DNA of 64,000 bases from Candidatus Hoaglandella endobia (GTDB taxonomy: Bacteria; Pseudomonadota; Gammaproteobacteria; Enterobacterales; Enterobacteriaceae), in NCBI RefSeq assembly GCF_900044015.1, contig NZ_LN999835.1, forward strand, positions 274,365 to 338,364, written 5' to 3'. Below, piece by piece: positions 32,729 to 42,146 of this stretch. The stretch's first letter is position 1. Each line of letters starts with the position of its first letter. Position numbers and translations under genes: made by a program. Below the pieces are notes generated by a model that worked only from the letters and a program-made list of their open reading frames with translations, ran no database searches and was not told the DNA's origin.

Positions 32729-32816
32729 AGAGCTCTCTCTTGGTTTAGCTTCCGCCAGGTTTGTAGGTTGTTTAACACCTCGGTTATTACCTATTTTAAC
32801 AATTAACCACTTGATT

Positions 32817-32846
32817 ATATGGGGGTATAATCGCTTCCATTCAATG
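32817..32846 (-). promoter_or_regulatory. Sigma-32 heat-shock promoter of lon
   Basis: On the minus strand CATTGAA (32846-32840) is followed after 15 bases by CCCCATAT (32824-32817). This matches the sigma-32 pattern and, from memory, the E. coli lon promoter (GTTGAAT ... CCCCATAT) at the same place ahead of lon. rpoH is retained in this window, so the circuit is likely live. Confidence 0.8.
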
Positions 32847-32851
32847 GAAGC
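32833..32851. repeat. 19-base perfect inverted repeat overlapping the lon -35 element
   Basis: GCTTCCATT (32833-32841) and AATGGAAGC (32843-32851) are exact reverse complements around one central base. The -35 element of the lon promoter lies inside it. The E. coli promoter, from memory, does not show this palindrome. Confidence 0.85.
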
Positions 32852-32924
32852 TAATCATAAAAATAGGTTAAAAAATACCCCGTTTATACACTGAATAAAT
32901 GATATAAACACCGAAAGTATTGCC

Positions 32925-34199
32925 TTATTCGCTGGATGTCTGCTGTGCTTCTTGCTTACCGTATATAATCAACGGCTTAGAATGACCAGCGATTACTGCT
33001 TCATCAATTACTACTTTTTCCACTCTATCTTGAGAAGGCAATGAATACATAACTTCCAGTAGTGCACTTTCAACTATAGAACGTAAACCGCGGGCGCCAG
33101 TTTTACGCGCCATTGCCTTTTTAGCTATAGCCGTGAGCGCTTTATCATGAAATTCTAGTTCGACGCCTTCTAGCTTAAAAAGCGCCTGATACTGTTTAGT
33201 AAGGGCATTTTTCGGTTCATGTAGGATCTTAATTAACGTTTCTTCATTTAATTCATTAAGTGTAGCTACCACTGGCAATCGGCCAATAAATTCTGGAATC
33301 AGACCAAATTTAATCAAATCTTCTGGCTCTACCTGTGCCAGAAGCTCTCCTTCGCTCATCTTCTCTGATCTGCCCTTTACGGCAGCGCTAAAACCGATAC
33401 CACGCTTTGTTTCTGTACGCTGTTCAATCAATTTATCAAGTCCGGCGAAAGCACCACCGCAAATAAATAAAATATTGGAAGTGTCTACTTGTAAGAATTC
33501 TTGTTGCGGATGTTTCCTCCCACCCTGTGGTGGTACCGCAGCTATAGTACCCTCGATCAGTTTAAGTAACGCCTGCTGCACTCCTTCTCCGGAGACGTCG
33601 CGAGTGATGGAAGGGTGATCTGATTTACGAGAAATTTTATCAATTTCATCAATGTACACTATACCACGCTGGGCCTGTTGTACATCGTAATCGCATTTTT
33701 GCAGGAGTCTCTGAATGATGTTTTCCACATCTTCTCCTACATATCCGGCTTCTGTTAGAGTTGTAGCGTCAGCCATGATAAAAGGTACGTCTAGGAATCG
33801 AGCCAAAGTTTCTGCCAACAGTGTTTTACCGCTGCCAGTAGGTCCTATTAGTAAAATATTGCTTTTGCCTAACTCAATGGCATTATTGATATAATAATTT
33901 TTTAAGCGCTTGTAGTGATTATATACCGCGACCGCAAGCACTTTTTTAGCTTTTTCCTGACCGATGACATAACCGTCAAGGTGATAGCGGATTTTATGGG
34001 GAGCTGGTAGCGCGCTGCGTTCGCGGTATGAAGTTACTTCTGTGACTTCTTCACGGATAATATTGTTACATAAATTAACACATTCATCGCAGATATACAC
34101 CGACAGCCCAGCAATTAATTTACGCACTTCATGCTGGCTTTTACCGCAGAAAGAGCAATACATAAGTTTATCTGAACCGTCTTTGTGTTTATCTGTCAT
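32925..34199 (-). CDS. clpX: ClpX, unfoldase subunit of ClpXP
   Basis: ClpX is the hexameric AAA+ unfoldase that feeds substrates to ClpP. The 424-residue product equals E. coli in length. The N-terminal zinc-binding domain has its four cysteines (CSFCGKS and ICDECVNLC), Walker A is GPTGSGKT, Walker B is VYIDEIDKI, and the pore loop GYVGEDVE and the ClpP-contacting IGF loop (RGIGFSA) are present. It follows clpP by 130 bases, as in E. coli. Confidence 0.98.
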   Translation of the reverse strand: MTDKHKDGSDKLMYCSFCGKSQHEVRKLIAGLSVYICDECVNLCNNIIREEVTEVTSYRERSALPAPHKIRYHLDGYVIGQEKAKKVLAVAVYNHYKRLKNYYINNAIELGKSNILLIGPTGSGKTLLAETLARFLDVPFIMADATTLTEAGYVGEDVENIIQRLLQKCDYDVQQAQRGIVYIDEIDKISRKSDHPSITRDVSGEGVQQALLKLIEGTIAAVPPQGGRKHPQQEFLQVDTSNILFICGGAFAGLDKLIEQRTETKRGIGFSAAVKGRSEKMSEGELLAQVEPEDLIKFGLIPEFIGRLPVVATLNELNEETLIKILHEPKNALTKQYQALFKLEGVELEFHDKALTAIAKKAMARKTGARGLRSIVESALLEVMYSLPSQDRVEKVVIDEAVIAGHSKPLIIYGKQEAQQTSSE

Positions 34200-34329
34200 C
34201 AGTAAACCTCATTATTATTTTATTTTTATCCTGTTTATTAGGCAGGCTAATCAGGGCGGAAACTTGACGGCTGAACTCAATATCGCCGGAAAAGCAGATA
34301 GCTACTAAGAGACGCACTAAATTAAATTA

Positions 34330-34974
34330 TTAATTGCTGCCGTTAGGCAATGACTCACGCTGGCTCAAGATGGCATCTACTAATCCATAGTCTACGGCCT
34401 CCGCTGCTGAGAGAAAACGATCGCGTTCGGTATCATGCTCTACAACTTGTAGAAGTTGTTCCGTATGTTTTGCAATTAATTCATTCATTCGTGCCTTGAC
34501 CTTGAGAATTTCTCGGGCGTGGATTTCAATATCGGTGGCCTGACCTTGGAAGCTACCCAACGGCTGATGGATCATCACCCGTGAATTAGGTAGGCAAAAA
34601 CGTTTACCCTTAGTACCAGCTGACAGCAAAAATGCTCCCATAGAAGCGGCTTGCCCCATACAAAAAGTGCTTATATCTGGTTTAATGAATTGCATAGTAT
34701 CATAAATTGACATGCCAGCGGTAATAACCCCGCCTGGAGAGTTTATATACAGATAAATATCTTTTTCTGGGTTTTCTGCTTCTAAAAATATCAGCTGCGC
34801 AGTGATTAAATTAGCCATATAATCTTCGATTATGCCGGTCATAAAGATGATTCTCTCTTTTAACAAACGTGAAAAGATATCATATGAACGCTCACCGCGT
34901 GAAGTTTGTTCAACTACCATGGGCACAAGACCCATATGCGGTGCAATGTTATCTTGTTTGCCATTATACGACAT
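34330..34974 (-). CDS. clpP: ClpP protease subunit
   Basis: ClpP is the tetradecameric serine peptidase of ClpXP. The 214-residue product shows the catalytic triad at E. coli numbering: Ser111 (GQAASMGA), His136 (VMIHQPLG) and an Asp near 185 (ERDTERDRF region). AGGAG stands 5 bases before the ATG. tig, the usual upstream neighbour, is missing, and mrcA lies there instead. clpX and lon follow. Confidence 0.98.
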   Translation of the reverse strand: MSYNGKQDNIAPHMGLVPMVVEQTSRGERSYDIFSRLLKERIIFMTGIIEDYMANLITAQLIFLEAENPEKDIYLYINSPGGVITAGMSIYDTMQFIKPDISTFCMGQAASMGAFLLSAGTKGKRFCLPNSRVMIHQPLGSFQGQATDIEIHAREILKVKARMNELIAKHTEQLLQVVEHDTERDRFLSAAEAVDYGLVDAILSQRESLPNGSN

Positions 34975-34995
34975 GATTATCTCCTAGAAATCAAT

Positions 34996-35021
34996 CTATC
35001 GGCGCTTACTATCGGCGCTTA
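34996..35021. repeat. 13-bp tandem duplication in the clpP leader
   Basis: CTATCGGCGCTTA occurs as two identical adjacent copies (34996-35008 and 35009-35021), about 20 bases ahead of the clpP start. It lies in the presumed 5' leader, just upstream of the ribosome-binding site. Confidence 0.95.
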
Positions 35022-35365
35022 ATTATTATAAAATTGTAAGTAGGAATAAGCCCTCTAGCCATATCTTAATAGCTGTGATCATCAGTTTAGTCTTAACAAT
35101 TATTTTGTATTTTGTAATATGTGTTCTATGGCAGACTTGTATTTATTGAAGCTTTGGTCAATCGTCGTCAGTATCTATTTTCGGTACAGAAGAGGAAGAG
35201 CTCGTTATCCAGTATAATATACTATAAAATAATTCAATATATAATGGAAAATAATTAAGTTTTAGTAAGTCGCTACTTACAAGGTAAAAGTTGGCATAGT
35301 GCAACTAATTTGGCACCGGCGAAGAATAAAAATTATGATTTTTGCAGGCATCCTACTTTCTTTGA
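35022..35365. other. Gene-free interval between mrcA and clpP
   Basis: This AT-rich 344-base stretch separates mrcA from the clpP leader. E. coli has tig upstream of clpP; I looked for the trigger factor C-terminus here and could not find it. The clpP promoter should lie in this interval, but I cannot place it with confidence. Confidence 0.4.
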
Positions 35366-37903
35366 TTAAAAGAGTTCCTTCTGATTACCGTTATCCATAA
35401 CGGTCATTTTAATTTCATGCAAGATCCACTCTTTAGGCTGGGTACCAGCAATAAAGTATTCTTGCCGGCTGTTATCGTTTTCTATTGATAGTTTACCGCT
35501 GTTTTTATCAATAATAACGGTGACGATACCCAGTGGGGGCTCCTGTTTCTCCTCTGGTACACCTTCCAGCGCTATCTTCATATAATCGTCCCAAATTGGC
35601 TGGGCGCTCTTAGCTCCGCTTTCTATACCGGCAATTTGATCAATAGTGTCGTAAGCCGTAGTCCTGCCTAAATTACGGCGGTGATCATCGAAGCCTATCC
35701 ATACTGTTGTTACAGTACCTGGACCATAGCCTGAAAACCAGGCATCTTTAGAATCATTGGTGGTGCTGGTTTTGCCGCCGATATCATGGCGCTTGAGATC
35801 ATAGGCAGCGCGCCAACCTGTACCCAGCCAGCCTGGTTCACCGAAAATATTACTGTTGAGCGCGTCACGCATTAAAAATGATAGCGGTGTACTTATCACG
35901 TGTGGGGCATAGAGCTGTGCATCAGCTGCCAGAGATATGCGTTCCAGTCGCGGTACCGTACTGCTATTAAGTTGGTGGGAAACTATCATTTTTTCCATGC
36001 TGTTATCAGAAAAAATAGCAGATTTTTGCACACTACTATAGATGACCGGAAAGTCATAATTGTTGCCGACAACTTTTGGCTTAGCCTCAAACAGTATATG
36101 ATCTTTTTCATCAGTAACTTTGGTTATCAAGTAAGGGTCTACTAAATAGCCACCATTAGCCAGCACCGCATAACCCCGAACCAGCTGCATAGGCGTAAAT
36201 GAGGCGGAACCAAGCGCCAATGATTCAGTATGGACGATATTCTGCACTGGGAAACCGAACCGCTGCAAATATTGTGCAGCGTAATCCACCCCCATAGCGC
36301 GCATAGCGCGTACCATCACTACGTTTTTTGACTGACCTAATCCCTGACGCAGACGAATCGGACCTAAATAAGTTGGCGGCGAGTTACGTGGGCGCCAGGC
36401 GGAGCTGGATCCTGCGTCCCAGCGGGAGATAGGCGCATCATTTAAAATAGTCGCCAAAGTCAATCCCTTATCTAGCGCGGCGGTATATAGAAACGGCTTA
36501 ATATTCGAACCAACCTGGCGCAATGCTTGAGTAACTCGGTTAAATTTACTTTGATTAAAATCAAAGCCTCCAACTAATGCTTTGATTGCACCATCATGCG
36601 GATCAAGCGAGACCAGAGCAGCATTGACGTCCGGTACTTGACTTAGCCACCAGCAGCCATCATTAACCTGACGTATCCAGACCTGCTGACCTACCTGTAT
36701 TACGTCAGTTGCCTTCTTTGGTGTCTGCCCCTGCTGAGTATCACTCTTAAATTTCCGCGCCCAACGTATACCGGCCATGTCCAAAAATACACTGCTGCCG
36801 TCGACCATCATGGCTACAGCACCTTCAGTATCAACCTCAGTAATGACTGCCGCGTGCAGCGGGCCATATACAGGCAAGGTTTTTAGAATTGTGCAGATAC
36901 GCTGCGCATCCCATGGCGTTTCGTCTACTTTCCATAATATCTTGTGCGGACCATGATAACCATGGCGCCTATCGTAGGCTAAGACATTGTTGCGTACTAC
37001 GGTCTGCGCTGCCTGTTGTAGCGTTTTATTAATGGTGGTGTAAACCTTCAGACCTTTGGTATAGGCATTGTCACCGTAGCGTTTCAACATATCCTGTCGC
37101 ACCATTTCCGATACATAGGGCGCAGAAAAGTCTATTTCTGGTAAATGATAATGCACTATTAGTGCAGATTCATGCGCTTTTTGGTATGCAGATTGAGTGA
37201 TGTAATTCCTATCACGCATCTGAGCTAAAACGGTATTACGCCGCGCTAGCGCCCGTTCTGGAGAGTAAAGAGGGTTGAACGTGGAGGGAGCCTTTGGCAA
37301 ACCGGCAATCATCGCCATTTCACTTAATGTTAGCTTACTAACCTCTTTACCAAAATATACTTGCGCCGCCGCTCCTACCCCATAAGCGCGGTAACCCATG
37401 TAAATTTTGTTCAGATAAAGTTTTAAAATTTCATCTTTACTGAGCATTTGCTCTATCCGCACCGCTAAAATAGCCTCTTTAATCTTGCGAATAATCGTTC
37501 GTTCTGGACTAAGAAAAAAGTTGCGCGCCAACTGCTGCGTAATGGTACTTGCTCCCTGAGAAGCGTGTCCTGAAAGGAAGGCTATGGATGCAGCACGCAA
37601 GATACCTACAGGATCTAAGCCGTGATGCTCGTAAAACCGGTTGTCTTCAGTAGCGACAAATGCGAGCACTAATTCGTGTGGTATTTGATCTAGTCTGAGC
37701 GGTATGCGGCGTTTTTCACCGTATTGGGCGATAAGCTTGGCATCTGCTGAAAAAACTTGCATGGGAGTCTGTAAACGGATGTCTTTCAGTGCTGCCACGT
37801 CTGGTAATTGAGGTCTGAGATAGTAATACATACCAAATATCAAAGTAGCTGCCAACACAATACAACACATTGCAAAGATAAATAAATATTTTACTAACTT
37901 CAC
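35366..37903 (-). CDS. mrcA: Penicillin-binding protein 1A with an altered KTG motif
   Basis: PBP1A is a bifunctional class A enzyme that polymerises glycan strands and crosslinks peptides. The 845-residue product (E. coli 850) has an N-terminal membrane anchor, a transglycosylase domain with the catalytic Glu in ATEDNRFYEHHG, an OB-like domain, and a transpeptidase domain with the nucleophile in GSNIKPF (Ser466). The third transpeptidase motif reads K711-T-S (GGKTSTTND) rather than the near-universal KTG. Everything around it is conserved. Its neighbours here (clpP and rpoH) are not those of E. coli, so the gene lies at a rearrangement junction. Confidence 0.96.
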   Translation of the reverse strand: MKLVKYLFIFAMCCIVLAATLIFGMYYYLRPQLPDVAALKDIRLQTPMQVFSADAKLIAQYGEKRRIPLRLDQIPHELVLAFVATEDNRFYEHHGLDPVGILRAASIAFLSGHASQGASTITQQLARNFFLSPERTIIRKIKEAILAVRIEQMLSKDEILKLYLNKIYMGYRAYGVGAAAQVYFGKEVSKLTLSEMAMIAGLPKAPSTFNPLYSPERALARRNTVLAQMRDRNYITQSAYQKAHESALIVHYHLPEIDFSAPYVSEMVRQDMLKRYGDNAYTKGLKVYTTINKTLQQAAQTVVRNNVLAYDRRHGYHGPHKILWKVDETPWDAQRICTILKTLPVYGPLHAAVITEVDTEGAVAMMVDGSSVFLDMAGIRWARKFKSDTQQGQTPKKATDVIQVGQQVWIRQVNDGCWWLSQVPDVNAALVSLDPHDGAIKALVGGFDFNQSKFNRVTQALRQVGSNIKPFLYTAALDKGLTLATILNDAPISRWDAGSSSAWRPRNSPPTYLGPIRLRQGLGQSKNVVMVRAMRAMGVDYAAQYLQRFGFPVQNIVHTESLALGSASFTPMQLVRGYAVLANGGYLVDPYLITKVTDEKDHILFEAKPKVVGNNYDFPVIYSSVQKSAIFSDNSMEKMIVSHQLNSSTVPRLERISLAADAQLYAPHVISTPLSFLMRDALNSNIFGEPGWLGTGWRAAYDLKRHDIGGKTSTTNDSKDAWFSGYGPGTVTTVWIGFDDHRRNLGRTTAYDTIDQIAGIESGAKSAQPIWDDYMKIALEGVPEEKQEPPLGIVTVIIDKNSGKLSIENDNSRQEYFIAGTQPKEWILHEIKMTVMDNGNQKELF

Positions 37904-38404
37904 TAAGAAATTCCCATTTTGTAGTTTATGCAGTAGTTTATTTATCAGATCACCAAGATATTATAAAATTTTTGTCTTGAGATTTGGATATATAATTTAA
38001 TTACAGCGTCTAAAAAAAGAGAAATGATGGAGCTGAATTTCATTTTATTATAGAAGTACAGAAACCTGATTTCTTGATCAGGCTGAATTATATAATCAAT
38101 ATACATTGATACTACTGCTGCTGGTAGCTCATGTTATTTAATGGTTCATGAGACTTCTTCTGTAAGAAGTCTCATGAACACTAAAAGATATACTAATTTT
38201 AGTAAAATTTCAAATAGATCTCAAATAGAGATTCGTTACTTAACTTAATAGATAAGTAGTTTTTATACAGCAGATCCTCCATTCATCAATAGCTAAATTA
38301 TACATTTACGCGGCACGAATTAAAAATAATAAATAATTAAACATAATTAAGACCGGCGTTGAGCTATCAGCGATTACCTTAATTAAAGCAAGGTAATATT
38401 AAAA
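37904..38404. other. Gene-free interval between rpoH and mrcA
   Basis: This AT-rich 501-base interval has no reading frame I can assign. It contains one long perfect hairpin (38144-38179, listed separately) and should hold the mrcA promoter. It is at a junction not present in E. coli. Confidence 0.4.
38144..38179. repeat. Perfect 16-bp hairpin downstream of rpoH
   Basis: GTTCATGAGACTTCTT (38144-38159) pairs perfectly with AAGAAGTCTCATGAAC (38164-38179) around the loop CTGT. No T-run follows on either strand, so it is not a standard intrinsic terminator. It lies 226 bases beyond the rpoH stop and 241 bases before the mrcA start. Confidence 0.92.
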
Positions 38405-39265
38405 TCAAGCGTCTTCTATTGTTAAACGTATTTTTCTCATAGCGTTTTTTTCTAACTGGCGTATCCGCTCTGCGGAAACACCGTAGCGATCAGCCAGCTC
38501 CTGCAAAGTACTCTTGTCGTCTTCAACCAGCCAGCGTGCACGGATAATATCCTGACTGCGCTCATCCAGCTCTTTTAGGGCTGCACTTAACTTATCGGCA
38601 GCGTGATCGTCCCAGTTATTCTCTTCAATAACATTGGCGAAATCAGATGCTTTATCCTGAAGATAAAGCATCGGCGCTATAAACTGCCCTTCGCGAACAT
38701 CCTCTTCTGGTGCGGGATCGAAAGTCATATCCTGTGCTGCCATACGGGACTCCATTTCGCGGACATCTTTGCTGGTTACGCCTAGTTCTTTGGCGACCAT
38801 TTCTACCTCATCTTGATTAAACCAACCGAGACGCTGCTTGGTTCTACGCAAGTTGAAAAATAATTTGCGCTGTGCCTTGGTCGTCGCTACCTTAACAATA
38901 CGCCAGTTACGTAGCACATATTCATGTATTTCCGCTTTTATCCAATGAACGGCAAATGATACTAGACGTACACCAACTTCAGGATTAAAACGTCGTACAG
39001 CTTTCATTAAACCAATATTGCCTTCCTGAATCAGGTCAGCCTGGGGTAGGCCGTAACCAGAATAGTTACGCGTAATATGAATTACAAAACGTAGATGAGA
39101 CAGAATCAGCTGCTTGGCCGCTTCCAAATCGCCCTGATAATGCAGCAGTTCAGCTAGTGCCCACTCTTCCTCAGCAGTAAGCATCGGATAGGCATTGGCG
39201 ACCCTCATATAGGCTTCCAAACTACCTTGGGGTACATAAGCTAACACTTGCATATCTTTGACCAT
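38405..39265 (-). CDS. rpoH: RNA polymerase sigma-32 factor
   Basis: RpoH directs RNA polymerase to heat-shock promoters. The 286-residue product (E. coli 284) has region 2 ([28 protein letters not shown]), the RpoH box QRKLFFNLR used for core binding and control, and region 4 with the helix-turn-helix ([19 protein letters not shown]). AGAGG precedes the ATG. In E. coli ftsY-ftsE-ftsX lie upstream; here ftsE and ftsX are deleted, and 162 bases separate rpoH from ftsY. The sigma-32 promoter at lon shows a likely target in this window. Confidence 0.97.
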   Translation of the reverse strand: MVKDMQVLAYVPQGSLEAYMRVANAYPMLTAEEEWALAELLHYQGDLEAAKQLILSHLRFVIHITRNYSGYGLPQADLIQEGNIGLMKAVRRFNPEVGVRLVSFAVHWIKAEIHEYVLRNWRIVKVATTKAQRKLFFNLRRTKQRLGWFNQDEVEMVAKELGVTSKDVREMESRMAAQDMTFDPAPEEDVREGQFIAPMLYLQDKASDFANVIEENNWDDHAADKLSAALKELDERSQDIIRARWLVEDDKSTLQELADRYGVSAERIRQLEKNAMRKIRLTIEDA

Positions 39266-39427
39266 TTATAACCTCTCGTTAAACATTTACGACGGTGTTA
39301 GATTTTACACCGTCTTCTTACTTAAGAAAGATAATCTTAATATTTAAGATTGATTATACATAAAAATATTAGTGGGTTAACTAGTTAAAACTTCATGGTC
39401 GCATCATCTTCTAGCACTTTAGCGCCT

Positions 39428-40771
39428 TTAATTCTCTCGAGCAAAAAGTGCTTCAATAAAATCGTGAGCTTTAAAGGGCTGCAAATCATCTATACCTTCT
39501 CCAACACCGATATAGCGAATCGGAATGTTGAAACGTTCAGCAATAGAAAAAATAACTCCGCCTTTGGCGGTACCATCCAATTTGGTCAATGCAATGCCCG
39601 TCAAACCTACTGCGTTATGGAATAAATTGGTCTGGATCACGGAATTTTGCCCAGTGCAAGCGTCAATAATCAGCATGATCTCATAAGAGGCATTGACGTC
39701 CTGTTTTTTTATTACCCGGACTATTTTCTTTAATTCTTCCATTAAAGGTGTTTTATTTTGCAGTCGTCCGGCTGTATCAGCTATTAGTATATCAATTCCG
39801 TGCGCTTTAGCGGCCTGAATGGCATCGAAGATAACCGAAGCAGCATCGGCGCCAGTATGTTGTGCAATCACCGGTATATTGTTTCTTTCTCCCCACACTT
39901 GCAATTGTTCTATTGCAGCCGCCCGAAAGGTATCTCCTGCCGCCAACATTAGACTTTTTCCTTCTGATTGATATTGATGTGCTAACTTGCCGATGGTAGT
40001 AGTTTTCCCTACACCATTAACACCGACCATCAATATGATAAACGGCAATTTTCCTGTAATGACTAGCGGCCTTTCAACCGTCGTAAGGATAGCCGCCATT
40101 TCTTCGCGTAATTTACTGTAGAGTACTTCGGTATCCTTTATATGACGATGATTGGCATACTCTATCAAGCTATTAATAATTTTTCGCGTAGTATTGACGT
40201 CCACATCAGCAACGAGTAATTGTTCTTCTAATGCTTCAAAAAGATCATTATCGATTTTTTTACTGCTGAACAATTTGATAAATCCAGATCCCAGATTCTG
40301 CCTAGTTTTCATCAAACTGTTTTTTAACCTGGTAAAAAAACCGGAGCGTATTTCTGGCAGCTCAGTATCTAAAGCTCGACTATTAGTGGAATCTAAGTTA
40401 CCTACTGCGGCTAAAGTTTCGTATGCAGTGAGCGTCTTTTCAGCTGCTAAACTTTGATTACTAAAGACAGTATAATCCTGCAACGAAGCTTTTAATTCTG
40501 GAATGTAAACATTTTTTTTGGAGATGTACTGCACATCATCATGCTTACGCACAAAATCAACCGGAGCAATTTCCGCCCGAAGGTTTTTATCCGGCGTTCT
40601 AGTCCTAGGAACAGCAGTTGATTTAGCTGTGGCAATATCTACAGAGTTCTTCATCGCCACGTTAATAGATGATGGTTGATCACTTAAAGTGGCTTCTATC
40701 TGGCTTATGCTATCATTGCTATAGCTAAAACCAAACCTAGAAAAGAAACCTAGCTTTTTCTTTTTTGCCAT
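39428..40771 (-). CDS. ftsY: Signal recognition particle receptor FtsY
   Basis: FtsY is the membrane-associated GTPase receptor that docks SRP-ribosome complexes at SecYEG. The 447-residue product (E. coli 497) has a shortened acidic A domain and a full NG domain: the amphipathic start of the N domain, G1 GVNGVGKTTTIGKLA, the DTAGRL motif, and TKLDGTAKGG. The conserved NG core of about 300 residues is intact. It is divergent from rsmD, as in E. coli; downstream ftsE and ftsX have been lost. Confidence 0.97.
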   Translation of the reverse strand: MAKKKKLGFFSRFGFSYSNDSISQIEATLSDQPSSINVAMKNSVDIATAKSTAVPRTRTPDKNLRAEIAPVDFVRKHDDVQYISKKNVYIPELKASLQDYTVFSNQSLAAEKTLTAYETLAAVGNLDSTNSRALDTELPEIRSGFFTRLKNSLMKTRQNLGSGFIKLFSSKKIDNDLFEALEEQLLVADVDVNTTRKIINSLIEYANHRHIKDTEVLYSKLREEMAAILTTVERPLVITGKLPFIILMVGVNGVGKTTTIGKLAHQYQSEGKSLMLAAGDTFRAAAIEQLQVWGERNNIPVIAQHTGADAASVIFDAIQAAKAHGIDILIADTAGRLQNKTPLMEELKKIVRVIKKQDVNASYEIMLIIDACTGQNSVIQTNLFHNAVGLTGIALTKLDGTAKGGVIFSIAERFNIPIRYIGVGEGIDDLQPFKAHDFIEALFAREN

Positions 40772-40866
40772 TTGTGACTTTAATCCTCGATTGAGTTTAT
40801 TTTTTTTATAAAAAAATAAGGTTAGTTTTTTACACTCGTTGACTCTTAATCAAGATATCAATATTT

Positions 40867-41451
40867 ATGAATAAAAATTTTTTGTTTAGACCTGCTGGTC
40901 AAATCCGCATTATTGGCGGCCGTTGGCGCGGTAGAAAACTACCGCTGCCGTACAGCCAGGATCTAAGACCAACCACTAACCGGGTGCGCGAAACGCTGTT
41001 TAATTGGCTGGCACCGGTAATTCATGGGAAACACTGTCTTGATTGTTTTGCCGGCAGCGGTGCGTTAGGATTGGAAGCGATCTCACGCGCCGCTGCCAGC
41101 GTAATTTTGCTGGAACAAGATTTAACAGTAAGTGCACAGCTCGCAAAAAATTTGAAATTGCTGCAGGCATATCAGGCCCAATTAATTACTGCTAATAGTC
41201 TACGGTGGCTAGAACAACCGAGCACAGCGTTTGATGTAGTATTTATCGATCCACCCTTTCGTCAGGGAATGATTGAACGCACAGTAGCATTACTGGAAAA
41301 GCATCGACATCTAGCTAATGAAGCCTGGATTTATATTGAACAAGCAATCGATAGTGCCGAAACTATAGTGCCAGCTAACTGGCAATTATATAAGAAAAAA
41401 GTAGCCGGGCAAGTAGCTTACCGCCTGTATATCAGGCAGAATATACTATAA
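40867..41451 (+). CDS. rsmD: 16S rRNA m2G966 methyltransferase
   Basis: RsmD methylates N2 of G966 of 16S rRNA in the assembled 30S subunit. The 194-residue product (E. coli 198) starts its conserved part GQIRIIGGRWRGRKLP, has the SAM-binding loop LDCFAGSGALGLEA, and the catalytic DPPF motif (VFIDPPFRQG). It is divergent from ftsY with 95 bases between, where both promoters must lie. Confidence 0.96.
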   Translation: MNKNFLFRPAGQIRIIGGRWRGRKLPLPYSQDLRPTTNRVRETLFNWLAPVIHGKHCLDCFAGSGALGLEAISRAAASVILLEQDLTVSAQLAKNLKLLQAYQAQLITANSLRWLEQPSTAFDVVFIDPPFRQGMIERTVALLEKHRHLANEAWIYIEQAIDSAETIVPANWQLYKKKVAGQVAYRLYIRQNIL

Positions 41452-41699
41452 ATTAAATATATTAATGTACTATTTTGATTTTTATCTAAAAGATAGATGC
41501 TATTTAATTTTTAGCTTACAATAATTAATTTAATGATTAATTAATTTATATTATTAATTAATTTATTTTAGTGCTGCTCGTGCAAATCAAGCCGACTGTT
41601 AATTTTCACCAACTATTTTATTATCTATATTATTAGCTTTTAGTTGCTATATCTGTGAGTCTTTCTATGGATGCATGCATATTGATTGTTGGACAAAAG

Positions 41700-41954
41700 T
41701 TAATTTATTATAAGACCCTTACGTAGTAAATAAAGATAAGGAAAATGTTCAGTAGACTGCGCTAATAGGGCATGCTCCATATATCGGCAAAAACTGGGAA
41801 TATCGCGAGTAGTGGCTAGATCATCGGTGATAATCACTAGTTTCTGCCCATCATTCATGTCACGAATGGTTTTACGCACGATCATCAATGGTTCTGGGCA
41901 TTGAAGACCACGTACGTCTAATATTTTATCAGCAATAGTAAATATATCAGACAT
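41700..41954 (-). CDS. tusA: Sulfur carrier protein TusA
   Basis: TusA accepts persulfide sulfur from IscS and starts the relay to MnmA for tRNA 2-thiolation. The 84-residue product (E. coli 81) has the active cysteine in the family motif LQCPEPLM (residue 19) and the TTRDIPSFC segment. mnmA is retained in this window; TusBCD and TusE would have to be elsewhere or bypassed. It is a solitary gene; the flanking intervals (248 and 192 bases) hold nothing I can identify. Confidence 0.96.
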   Translation of the reverse strand: MSDIFTIADKILDVRGLQCPEPLMIVRKTIRDMNDGQKLVIITDDLATTRDIPSFCRYMEHALLAQSTEHFPYLYLLRKGLIIN

Positions 41955-42146
41955 AAATAAGCGCTATTTAGCTCATTGGAATTATGTAAAAATTATAGTT
42001 TACGCTAGTTAAACTAGTATCCTAATATTCTTTAGTTGTACGTTACAGTAGTAAACTATTATATTTATAGTTTTTAGCTTAACTCACTGGAGTTAAGCCT
42101 TATTAAAAATAATTAAATAGTTTAATAAAGTATTTATTATATCATA

